Origin: Basidiobolus meristosporus CBS 931.73 | Taxonomy: Eukaryota > Basidiobolomycota > Basidiobolomycetes > Basidiobolales > Basidiobolaceae | DNA length: 64,000 nt | Direction: 5' to 3' | NCBI GenBank assembly: GCA_002104905.1 | Contig: MCFE01000062.1 | Location: 62,001-126,000 of the forward strand | Shown: one piece after another, positions 42,957 through 52,650 of the stretch | How positions within the stretch are numbered: the stretch's first letter is position 1 | Layout of the letters: every line of letters begins with the position of its first letter | The notes under the pieces: model-generated | Told to the model about the DNA's origin: nothing | Database searches by the model: none | What the model saw: the letters and a program-made list of their open reading frames with translations, nothing else | Translations under genes and position numbers: made by a program

Positions 42957-43324
42957 TGTTATGATCTGCCGCTTGAATGTTTAAGTTAGATCAGTTTTTA
43001 GTCAAATCAATTAGTATATGTTTATGTTATCAGTATATCAGTATTATCTATGAAATCAGTAGCATTAGTCAGCAAATGAATCAGCAGATCCTTATCAGAC
43101 AGAAATAGATATATTAAGTAGGATCTTATTGGGTGATGATGATGCAATCAAATGAGTCATTGGCCACAACCTACATTAGGAAATACAATTAGTCAGCAAT
43201 TGATCTGGCAAAATGTATATAAGGAGCTGCTGGAACCTCAATAAAAATCAGTTCAAGTTTTAGTGAATACAATACTAGCTAAACTCCCTATCCCTCTACA
43301 ACTCTTATACCAAGACTTGTAACA
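42957..43324 (+). repeat. 3' LTR of Gypsy element B (368 bp)
   Basis: It is nearly identical to the 5' LTR. The visible differences are CTGCCG for CTGCTG near the start and AATACT for AATATT near the end. Confidence 0.95.
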
Positions 43325-43561
43325 AAGCAAAGCCCCAAGCCATCCAGGTTGACCAACATCAAGAATTTGAAGTTAAACAGATTGTAGACTCCAAGTATAT
43401 CCAGTTAAAGCTGTATTACTTAGTAGACTAGATTGGTTATGGTCCAAGTGACCAAACATGGGAACCAGCTACCCATCTCACTAATTGTCAAGAACTAGTT
43501 ACCCAGTTCCACCAGCAATATCCAGCAAAACCTGCCCCAAAGAGAAACAAAGCTTCCCCTT
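43325..43561 (+). pseudogene. Chromodomain of chromovirus A, separated from its integrase
   Basis: After the Gypsy B insertion the frame resumes with KPQAIQVDQHQEFEVKQIVD, then SKYIQLKLYYLVD, a TAG, and IGYGPSDQTWEPATHL. This is a chromodomain, which in chromoviruses targets integration to modified histones. The TAG stands where the family has the Trp of VDWxGY (TGG to TAG). Confidence 0.88.
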
Positions 43562-43575
43562 GAAGAGGAGAATAG

Positions 43576-44103
43576 TGTCATGATCACATGACAACCATGA
43601 ACACCCATGCCGAGTTTCAGCTTCCTAGCTCAATTTCCATGAGATTTCTTCTGGAACCTTCTACCACCTTCCAGAAAGGTCCTGTCCATTCCAAACCATT
43701 GTTACACAATGGAACAATCCATGAAAGCCTCCCATTGTATTTTTCCTAGTTCAGTACCATATATGGAAATACCAGGTCATATGACTTAGTCATATGATCA
43801 GGTGACCCAACGCATTTCCCCATCTAGTTTCAGTACCATGTCATCTATGTCATTATCCCCAGCACCATGCTTTGTCTCACTCCACAAGCCCATTAGTATT
43901 AACCAATATCTCTTGGCATCAGTATAGCCAAAAAATATATATAGTCCTATCCCCCCTTAAGTATTCCTCAGTCTGATAAATACAGGTCTTGAATAAACAG
44001 CCTTGCCTTGGAAATCTGCCTTGCCTTGTTGATCCACACCTAAGTCCTTTCTTGGTCCTGCCTTGCCTAGCTCTACTCTCCTGCCTTGTGTTTATTCTTA
44101 ACA
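43576..44103 (+). repeat. 3' LTR of chromovirus A (528 bp)
   Basis: TGTCATGATCACATGAC to TGTTTATTCTTAACA, matching the solo LTR at 30789-31334. An AATATATATAG and a CTTGAATAAACAG fit promoter and poly(A) signals. It ends in the accessory ORF of CACTA copy B. Confidence 0.92.
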
Positions 44104-45070
44104 ACCACTAGCTTTTAGCCATGGTACCCTTGTTCTTCTGCCTTTAATAGTTTCTGCTATTCTTAAGATACTTTCTTAGCATACCAATGCTGGCCCAAAA
44201 TCTGTTTGCTTGTTTGAATCCAGGATAATGCTCATGGAACAAGTCAAGTACATTCTGCTTGGCCTTGATTTCCCAATGGTCCCATGGTATGCCGGCCTTG
44301 AGGTGATGGTGTGCTAGACTTCTGACAGCCTCTTGAATATTAGCCCACTATTCATTATTGCACTCAATGGCTTCACAGATCTTCAAGGTCTTTTGAATTT
44401 TAGGCTCTGGTATAAACACCACATTGCTTCCCTCCTATGCTATGATATGTTTTTCTGTGGGATTTATCTTTGGGCACTGTTGTTGAGCTTCAAAGACTGT
44501 GCAGTGTTCATCTGCTGTTACATTGTGAAATGACTCAATTTGTGACTTTGATATTGAGCTACTTGAGTTCCTTCTTTGCAGCAAAGATACTGCTTTCTCT
44601 ACCTGGGATATTGATTGCCCTGCATGTATTATCTGCTCATCTTGTTCCTGGACTATTTCCTCATTTCTCTGGGCCATTGCATCTATCCTATCAGCCACTG
44701 CATCCAATTGCTTCATTAATGCTTTGGTATGAGCTGAAAACATACTTGCTAATATGGATGGTGGTGATATTATGACAGCCACTTGCTAGTCTTCAACCGA
44801 GGGTACTGCATTTGCTGCATTCTCATCTGCCCAAGCATAATGGTCAGCTTGTAGCTCTGCAGAGGTTCTTAATTGCCTTCATCACTGAGAGCCTGAGGAG
44901 TTTGCATTATTACCTTCAATGGGCACACTTTCCACTAGGCCTTTTTTGGATGTAGCCCCACTGGTTACACTGAATGTCAAAGCAAACTGTTGTGCAACCG
45001 TACTTCTGTTGCAATCAGCAGTGGGGTTTAGTTGGGAACCTGACAGTTATACTTTTTTTTTTGGCAGCAT
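44104..45070 (-). pseudogene. CACTA accessory ORF (copy B), 3'-truncated
   Basis: Read on the minus strand from ATG 45070 (MLPKK). The best open stretch is 44782-44435: SPPSILASMFSAHTKALMKQ, ADRIDAMAQRNEEIVQEQDE, SQVEKAVSLLQRRNSSSS. Further on it reads HHHLKAGIPWDH-like sequence and HEHYPGFKQANRFWASIGML, then KYLKNSRNY at 44150. The chromovirus LTR at 44103 cuts the rest. Residues about 110-175 form heptads that suggest a coiled coil. It is divergent from the Tnp2 gene starting at 45292. Confidence 0.65.
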
Positions 45071-45291
45071 ACATATGGAAGTAAGTCAAACCAAAGGGGA
45101 AATAGTGTTTTGTATACATGTGTATGTAGTGCCACAACTTTATTTACAGTGCTTACTATGGCAGGCCATCATCAAATCTTACATTCATGTACGTGCAATG
45201 TCTCAAATACAAGACCATCTTAAGCTCACATGAGTATTGACCAAAAAGTGATATGAAAGTGTTACATTGTTGAAGGTCAAGCTATTTCTCT

Positions 45292-48160
45292 ATGGACAAG
45301 ACTACTTTGACTCAACACCATAAGAGAAGCAAAAAAGACCATGTGGCTATTGTGGCAAGCCTCTCAGCCATGAAGCATGTAGACAGCATAGGAAGTATCA
45401 CAAGGATCATGGCCAGTGTTTGCCATACAAGTTATATTTGACCAATCATTGGTCACTACTGTACCAACATTTTCTTGCCAGCCAGTTGATGCTTCTATAT
45501 TGGCACCTGGTCATCTTTATCACCTGGCACAATATGAGTCAGGTGAGTATTTGATGCCTTTAGGCTCACCTCAGCCATGTGAATATGGCATGCAGAATGA
45601 TAGCTCTGACAAAGAAGGTTCACTGATGGATTGTGTACCTATCTCCCCTAACAACAGTACCATGTATGAGCCCAGTCAAATCCCTATATGCAATAAGACA
45701 GCTCCCATTGAAACAAATGACAAGGATACTTTATGGAGCCAAGTGAGCCCAGTAAGCCATCTACTGGTGAATAATGTAATGTTGTGGCTAGAGAAGTGGC
45801 TCATTTCTGCTATTATCAGTAATTGGGGCTTTGAGGACTTATTACTATTTCTTGCCAAAATCATACCACAATGCAACTGACCATGTACATGGTACAAGTG
45901 GACAACCATGATGTGGCTGGCAGCATATGATCCAGAGACTATCCTGATTCCAGCATGTGTTAATAGTTGCATGGCATCCACATCCAAGAATGCTACTGTT
46001 GCAACATGTCCAAATTGTCAGGAGTCCACCACCATTGAGGGAAAACATTGTTCACACTCTGGATATATAAATGTCATACCCTGTCTGAGGAAACTGATGC
46101 AGTCCAACGCATATTGCAAAGCTATACAGTACTGCATTTAGTATTAATCAAGCACAAGTATATTCAATATAATTGAAGGGAAAGATTACCTACAACTAAG
46201 AAGCAAGGCTACCTTGAAGGTATGCATGACCATGCCTTTGCCTTAGCACTTGATGGATTCTGAATAAACAAGTACTCTACCAGCAAATCCTGCTGGCCAC
46301 TGATTCTCATCAATCTGAATCTGCCGCCCATCTTATGGTATCAGTGCAGTAATCTGCTGATAGTCTCACTGGTATCTAGGCCTAAATCACCGTCCAACCT
46401 GGATAGCTACCTGTATTCACTGCTGGATGAGTTTTGTATGCTTTCCAGCAGGATAATAGTAAATGGCCATCATGTGATGGTGCATATTATTATCTGCATT
46501 GAAGAAACCCCAGCCATCAGCAAGATAGCAGATTTTTCTGGGCACAATGAATGGTATTGCTGTTGAATATGTGAGAACCAGGGGATTTACTCCACAACTT
46601 GAACACATGATAATTACCTCAACACCAGCACTATGAACATCATCTTTTCACAGAGAGAGCATACAGAAGTCAGCATGCAATTGCGGAAAATTGGCAAGTT
46701 GTAAGCCATTGGCTAGAATACAAAATCAGTCAGAACTAGAGATATTTAAGATAGAGGGTATCTGTTGGAGCAAAAGCTTTCTACTGGGAGCTGTGCATTG
46801 GCTTTGCAGAAATATCCCTATACTGATGACCAAGTTGTACATGGGGCATTTCAAGCTAAATGAGCCCTTTGAGATACTGGAGAAACTTGAAAGATTTGGC
46901 AAGATAATACAGAGTATCTGCTACCCTAGGTACTTCTCATGGGCTCCAATTAATATTTATATGTATATGCAACAATGCAAATGCAAAGACCGGATGAAAC
47001 GGATATGTATTTATCCAAGTGGTGTTATGAAGCATTCCTATCAAGAGTACAATGGAAGCATTGGGAGTCATATGCTGACATTGTAAGGATGTTAATCTAG
47101 AAGTGGATCACTAATGCCAATTTGATGCATCTACAGCTGTTGTGCAACGAGTTTGTAACAGGATATGAGTAGCTCTACTATAAACATAAAGCTCAATGAG
47201 TAGATCTCTGCCACTACTGTATCCATTCTCTACTCCTTCTGCCATGGTGTGTGGAGAATATTGGGAGTTTCCTATGGAGTGAATGTGTGGGGAGATAGGA
47301 AGACAAGTTGGGTTGCAGGTTCCACCATATCAAAAGCTTATCAAGAATATCACCTTCAAGTCTGTCATGGATGTGATGAGTTGGAAAATACTGAGGACAA
47401 ATGTGCACATGGAGACACCTATGCTTATGGCATTAACAAGCTAAGCAGCCCCAATGTGTGGGTAATCAGTTAAGTAATGGAAAGTTGGGTTAGGTGCAAC
47501 AAGCAACTAATTTTTGTTTGGAAAACTCTACTAAGGTATGCCAGATTTCTCTTGGTCACAAGCCAACTTCTACACCATCCAATATGGAATTCACACAAAC
47601 AAAAGCCATAGCTCATCTATTAGTGGGACTTGAATCCAGCAGGGTGAAAAATATATTGGCTAAATACTGAGAAGTTCTTTGTGGATATTCAGGAGGTATT
47701 CATAGCAGAAGAGGCAACGACCAAGCATATGTTTGCAAGACTCCTATGTTACCAAGAGTACAAGGTAAATGGCAACTTTGCAAGTATCACACTAAAAAGC
47801 AGTAGAGTTGAGGTGATAGAAGTATGTCAATTGTGGCAGGTATGCGTGTTTGTAGAGGTTATTAAGCAGTAGGCCATAGTTTTTTTTGATCTGAACTATA
47901 TGTAGAATACCCAAGGTAGTAGTGGGCAAGCAAATAAAGAGGGGTGATTATATAGTGGAATATGTGAATTGCCCAAGGGGAGGTAGAAAAAAGAAATGCC
48001 ATTTGGTAAATTGGTATGGTAGCATTATACAGAACTAGCTGTAGGCTGTCCTACTGCCAATGTAATGCCATCAGAGTCTTGCTGTGAGGCTGTCAAAATA
48101 CAATCAAGTTTCTTGCCATATAAGGCAACTCAATGTCCTGGCCAGTTGGATCCACCTCAA
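45292..48160 (+). pseudogene. CACTA-type Tnp2 transposase (copy B), decayed
   Basis: From ATG 45292 the order is the same as in copy A: N-terminal Cys/His cluster (PLSHEACRQHRKYHKDH-like), the linker open at 45416-45880 (MFAIQVIFDQSLVTTVPTF, LVNNVMLWLEKWLISAII), YDPETILIPACVNSCMA with CPNC (45908-46141), KSCWPLILINLNLPPI-like and SRPKSPSNLDSYL-like sequence (46290-46440), WSKSFLLGAVHWLCRNIPIL (46691-47086), DKCAHGDTYAYGINKLSS (47249-47473) and a C-terminal region (47681-47872). There are many stops and frameshifts. A shared subterminal segment follows at 48405. Confidence 0.78.
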
Positions 48161-48404
48161 ATAGTTGTAGAGCGTAAAAGACCACAACAATACCTTGCAA
48201 TTATTGTCATAGCACCAATTAAATCTTGTCAAGTTTTATCACTTTGTTTGAATGTAAGATTAGTAAAATACTCTTGTGATCCTGTCATAAGATTGTTAAG
48301 AGGTTACTAATTCCAAGATGTTGTTATTATGACAGTCTCCAAATGGGATCCTGCTGGCAGATCCAGATTGCATCCACCCACAGGACCAAATTTGTTTTCA
48401 TAGG

Positions 48405-48600
48405 GAACAGTTGAATCAGGAAGTAAGGAGTATGAAAAAGAGGCAATAGCCAATCAATGCACACAAATGTAGGAGGTGATAGAGTGTCCAGGATTGAAAA
48501 GTGAGCAAATTGGCAGAAAACTAATCAGAAGCCACTTATACATTGTTGTGATGAAAATTTTGACTATGTTTTTTGTGAAATCTGGAGTGCAATTAATTCT
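48405..48600 (+). repeat. CACTA subterminal segment, Tnp2 side
   Basis: GAGGCAATAGCCAATCAATG to TTTTTTGTGAAATCTGG. Closely related copies lie after the accessory ORF at 56400-56600 (plus) and, inverted, at 59540-59745. The same segment therefore lies outside both genes, as expected of long terminal or subterminal inverted repeats of one element. Confidence 0.65.
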
Positions 48601-48800
48601 CTATGGTCTCTCAGAATACAGGGCAAAGAATGGATTTTCTCCAGCACAGTGGGTGAAACAAAGGGGCTGCTTTGCATGAAGATGCAGATCTCTGCTTCAT
48701 ACTCTGTGGCCAAGTATAAGTCTACTTGGCCTCCCTGGCCCACTATAGCAGCATTTGGCACTCATAGCTCAATGTGGAGCTATCCAACACAACATATCTA
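48601..48800. repeat. Remnant of the palindromic foldback element
   Basis: Bases from about 48620 (AAGAATGGATTTTCTCCAGC) to CTATCCAACACAACATATCTA match the right arm of the palindrome at 30110-30293, including GGGGCTGCTTTGCATGAAGA. The left arm is missing. Confidence 0.7.
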
Positions 48801-49040
48801 TCTGCTCAGCCATTAACAAGACAGAAATTGAAATATCTTCAGTCAAAGTTGGGACTAGTCAGCATGAACACTTGGTAAGCAGGAGTGTTGAAAAAATCTG
48901 TAATTCCACCTAAATAATCATTAGACTTTGTTACTTTGATCAATGCTTACAAATCTTAGCAAATACTGACCAAATTGTTTGTTGTTATTTACTTGGATTA
49001 TTTTCACCATCACATCAGGTAACCAGAACAAGAAAGTTCT
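48801..49040 (+). repeat. Copia 3' end and partial LTR
   Basis: Bases 48805-48885 encode the last Pol residues of a plus-strand Copia copy (KYLQSKLGLVSMNTW). Then an LTR starts TGTTGAAAAAATCTG (48888) and breaks off near 49040 after CATCAGGTAACCAGAACA. Confidence 0.65.
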
Positions 49041-49045
49041 CAAGG

Positions 49046-49470
49046 CTGTTGCTGCAGCAGATATCATCTATCTTAGTTATCTATGTTTTCCAATTAATTT
49101 CACATTCTGGCCAATGGCTTATAGCTTGCCAACTTTGCTGCAATTGCATGCTGACTTCTGTATGTTCTCTCTGTGGGATAATAATGTGCTTAGTGTTGGT
49201 ATTTGGGTAATAATAATGTGTGTCAGTTATGAAGTGGATCTCCAGGATCTCACACATTTGACAGCAGTACCAGCCATTGTGCCCAGAAAAATCTGCTATC
49301 TTGTTGATAGATGGGATATCTCCAGTGTAGATAATAATATGTGCTTTGACATTTTGGCCATTTACTGTAATCCTGCTGAAAAGCATACAAAACACAACCA
49401 TCAATGAACACAGGTAGCTATCCATATTGGACAGTAATTTAGGCCCAGATACCAGTAAGACTACCATCAG
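49046..49470 (-). pseudogene. CACTA Tnp2 transposase (copy C), central fragment
   Basis: The minus strand reads LVSGPKLLSNMDSYLCSL, GDIPSINKIADFSGHNGWYC and REHTEVSMQLQQSWQAI in a 128-codon open stretch. This is the same core block as copy A at 21950-21560. A partial Gypsy B LTR separates it from its N-terminus. Confidence 0.78.
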
Positions 49471-49474
49471 ATCT

Positions 49475-49696
49475 CAATAGATATATTAAGTAGGATCTTA
49501 TTGGGTGATGATGATGCAATCAAACGAGTCATTGGCCACAACCTACATTAGGAAATACAATTAGTCAGCAATTGATCTGGCAAAATATATCTAAGGAGCT
49601 GCTGGAACCTCAATAAAAATCAGTTCAAGTTTTAGTGAATACACTACTAGCTAAACTCCCTATTCCTCTACAACTCTTATACCAAGACTTGTAACA
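49475..49696 (+). repeat. Gypsy B-type LTR, right part only
   Basis: It runs from CAATAGATATATTAAGTAGG to CAAGACTTGTAACA and is nearly identical to the right 60 percent of the LTR at 38626-38993. The left part is missing, so it was deleted or the cDNA end was truncated. The low divergence shows it is young. Confidence 0.85.
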
Positions 49697-49948
49697 GTTG
49701 AATATGACTTGGGTGGCAAAGGACTGGCTGTGATCTGTGCAGTATCTTCTATGCTGTCTGCCTGCTTCATGGCTGAGAGGCTTGCTACAATAGCTGCATA
49801 GTCTTTTTTTTGTTCTCTTATGGCATTGAATCAGAGTAGCCTTGTCCATGGGGCCACAGTTTAATCTTGAGCAATGTAGCACTATTATATCACTTATTAG
49901 TAAATACTCATGTGAATTTAAGACAGTGTTGTATTTGAGACTTTGCAC
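49697..49948 (-). pseudogene. CACTA Tnp2 transposase (copy C), N-terminal fragment
   Basis: The minus strand reads MDKATLIQCHKRTKKRLCSY, then CSKPLSHEAGRQHRRYCTDH. The Cys/His cluster is kept except that the third Cys is now Gly. It is divergent from the accessory ORF starting near 50070. Confidence 0.75.
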
Positions 49949-50069
49949 CTACACAAATGTAAGATTCAATGATGACCTGCCAAAGTACGCATTATAAATG
50001 TAGCTGTGGCACCACATACACATATATATATAATGCTATTACCCCTTTAGCTTGGCCCACTTCCATATA

Positions 50070-50747
50070 TATGCCACCAAAAAAAAGTACAGTTGTCCAG
50101 TTCCCAACCACACCGCACCACTGATAGCAACAGAAGAACAGTTGGACAACAGCTTGCTTTGGCACTCAGTGCAACAAGCAGGGCTACATCCAAAAAAGGC
50201 CCTGTGAACAGTGTGCCCACTGAAGGTAATAATGCAGACTCCTCAGGCTCTCAGTCATGCAGGCAATTGAGAACTACTGAAGAGCTACAAGCTGACCATT
50301 ATGCTTGGGCAGATGAGAATGTAGTAAATGCAGTACCCTCAGCTAAAGACCAGCAAGTGGCTGTCATAACAGCACCACCACCCATATTAGCAAGTATGTT
50401 GTCAGCTCATACCAAGACATTAATGAAGTAATTATATACAGTGGCTGATAGAATAGATGCAATAGCCCAGATAAATCAGGAAATACCCCAGAAACAGGAT
50501 GAGCAGATAATGCATGTAGAGCAATCTATATTCCAGGTAGAGAAAGCATTATCTTTGATGCAAAGGAACTCAAGTTGCTCAATGTCACAGCCAAGAATTG
50601 AGCCATTTCCCAATGTAACAGCAGAGGAAAACTGTACAGTCTTTAAAGCACAACAACAATGCCCAGGATAACACCCACAGAACAACCTATCATAGCATAG
50701 GAGGAAGGCATTGTGGTGTTTATACTAAAGCCTAAAAACCAAATGGC
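50070..50747 (+). pseudogene. CACTA accessory ORF (copy C), N-terminal part
   Basis: Open stretches 50093-50431 and 50441-50671 read NRRTVGQQLALALSATSRAT, PPPILASMLSAHTKTLMK, a TAA, ADRIDAIAQINQEIPQKQDE and QVEKALSLMQRNSSCSMS. It is interrupted by a solo Gypsy LTR at 50748 and resumes at 51116. Confidence 0.65.
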
Positions 50748-51115
50748 TGTTACAAGTCTTGGTATAAGAGTTGTAGAGGAATAGGAAGTTTAGCTAGTAT
50801 TGTATTCACTAAAACTCAAACTCATTTTTATTGAGGTTCCAGCAGCTCCTTATATTCATTTTGCCAGATCATTTGCTGACTTATTGTATTTCCTAATGTA
50901 GGCTGTGGCTGATGACCCATTTGAATGCATCATCATCACCTAATTAGAATCTACTTAATATAACTATTTCTGTCTGATAAGGATCTGCTGATTCATTTGC
51001 TGACTGATGCTACTGATTTGATAGATAACACTGATATACTAATAGGCTAAACATAAAACTAATTGATTTGACTAAAACTGATCTAACTTGAACATTCAAG
51101 CGGTAGATCATAACA
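50748..51115 (-). repeat. Gypsy B-type solo LTR (368 bp), inverted
   Basis: Plus strand TGTTACAAGTCTTGG to GTAGATCATAACA, the exact length of the LTRs of element B. It is flanked by TGGC and TGGT, a 4-bp duplication with one mismatch, inside the accessory ORF. Confidence 0.92.
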
Positions 51116-52010
51116 TGGTATTGAGGGTCTGTGAAGCTGTTGAGTGCAATGGTGAAGAGTGGACTAATGCTCTAGTGGCTGTTAAAAGTCTTTCATGCCA
51201 TCACCTTGAGGTTGGCATAACATGTGACCAACAGAAACTCAAGGTTAAGCTGAATGTCCTCAACTTGCTCTATGAGCGTTATCCTGGATTCAAATGGGCA
51301 AAATGATTTTGGGCCAGCAATGATATGCTAAGAATGTATCTTATGGACAGCAGAAGCTATCAAAGGCAGAAGAACAAGGGTGCTATGGCTAAAAAACAGC
51401 GGCTTCCTAAGAGTCTGCTCCAGGCAGGGCTAAAAGCTCCAAGCAAGGGTCAAAGAGATATCAGGTAGCTGGAAGAGTGCCAATTGAGGACAAGCAGGCA
51501 GACAAAGATGCACCAGTTCATCATTTTTCAAGGAAAAAGTGTAGTACCACTCAAGTAGCACTCTGTCAAAGTAGCAGTGAAGGACCTGGCAGTCATGATA
51601 ACCAGCAGCTTTTTCAGGAGCCTGTCACAACTGCAGCTGAAAGCTCAACATAAGTAGAAAAAATGTTGGGTTGCTGAGAGAATGCCTGCAAGGGACATGC
51701 AGGCTAAAACAAATGTGTAAGAACAGTTCTTATCAAGGAGAAAACATAGTTCACTGCAAGAGACACTCAGAAAAAGTAGCAGTGAAAGATCTGGCTGTGA
51801 TAACAAAAAAGATGAAGGGAAAAATGTGGACCCAAGCCTGACACAGGGAAGTAAACAAATAAGCTGCAGTTCTTACAATTTAATGCATCAAGTCTGGAAC
51901 AAATTGAATCCCATGATAGCCAAGAAGAATTGCCACCACTGCAGCGCTGACACATCATTTGCCAGTCTTGGCAATAAATCCTTGCAACATTTAAGTGTGA
52001 CTTCTTGACT
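51116..52010 (+). pseudogene. CACTA accessory ORF (copy C), C-terminal part
   Basis: It reads LRVCEAVECNGEEWTNAL, YERYPGFKWAK, SYQRQKNKGAMAKK, then the repeated basic Ser-rich units, with many stops. The order is the same as in 33317-34012. Confidence 0.6.
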
Positions 52011-52650
52011 ACTGCTCTTGAAGAAGCACTGCACCTCTTAGTGTGCCTATAGTGGAGGTGGAAATCAGCTCAACTGGCTGTTCTTCTAGCTCTTACCCTA
52101 TGAGAAAGAACTTGGTCCTGCTTGCAGATTTAATCCAGATCTGCCATCATGATCCCACCAAAATGTAGTCTTAATACCAGCTGCATGGAGTTTTTGGACC
52201 TCTTTGCATACTTATTACATGAATGTTTAGGTATTTTGCTGACTTACTGCTGGATAAGTAAACATAGTTGACAGTGTTTTAGTGGACCATTGATAGAATT
52301 TCAATGGCATTCTAATGCCCTACAAAAAATCATTATGTTCTGTGGTGGATCCAATCCGGATCAGCCATCTAGATCCCATTGGGGGACTCCTAAAACACCA
52401 GCAGCTTGGAATTATTAACCATGCACACAATCTTATGATGGTATCACAATGGCAATTGGCTAATTTTACAGCTGAATAAAGTTAACAACATAGTGGCGCT
52501 TTTATGGTGCTTTGCCAAGGGTGGCATGGCATTGTTGCAGCCTTAGTGTGCTCTAAAACTATTTGTGTGGATCTAACTGGCCAATACATCTAATCGCCAT
52601 ATATGGCAAAAAACATGACAGTGCTTTGACTAGGACTCAGCTATGTTGAG
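52011..52650. other. Decayed 3' region of CACTA copy C
   Basis: No coding frame is kept. Phrases such as CTAATCGCCATATATGGCAA (52590) recur at 20131 and 56733 near the ends of other copies, so this is probably the outer part of the element. The exact terminus was not found. Confidence 0.4.

Larger units (their letters stand above)
38626..43324 (+). mobile_element. Ty3/Gypsy retrotransposon (element B), recently inserted
   Basis: Two 368-bp LTRs (38626-38993 and 42957-43324) bound a 4-kb internal region. They differ at only two positions that I could see, both C/T transitions, so the insertion is young. The 4-bp target duplication AAGC lies at 38622-38625 and 43325-43328. It separates the chromovirus integrase from its chromodomain. 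It has a clear primer-binding site, polypurine tract, gag and pol, but gag is broken and pol has a frameshift. Confidence 0.95.
34013..44103 (+). mobile_element. Ty3/Gypsy chromovirus (element A), 5'-truncated and twice interrupted
   Basis: The parts in order are: Gag zinc knuckle and protease (34013-34821), reverse transcriptase (34822-35281), a foreign LTR-like insert (35282-36525), the rest of reverse transcriptase and RNase H (36526-37270), integrase (37290-38625), a complete Gypsy insert (38626-43324), the chromodomain (43325-43561), and the 3' LTR (43576-44103). The 5' LTR and most of gag are missing. Stops and frameshifts occur in several domains. Confidence 0.88.
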
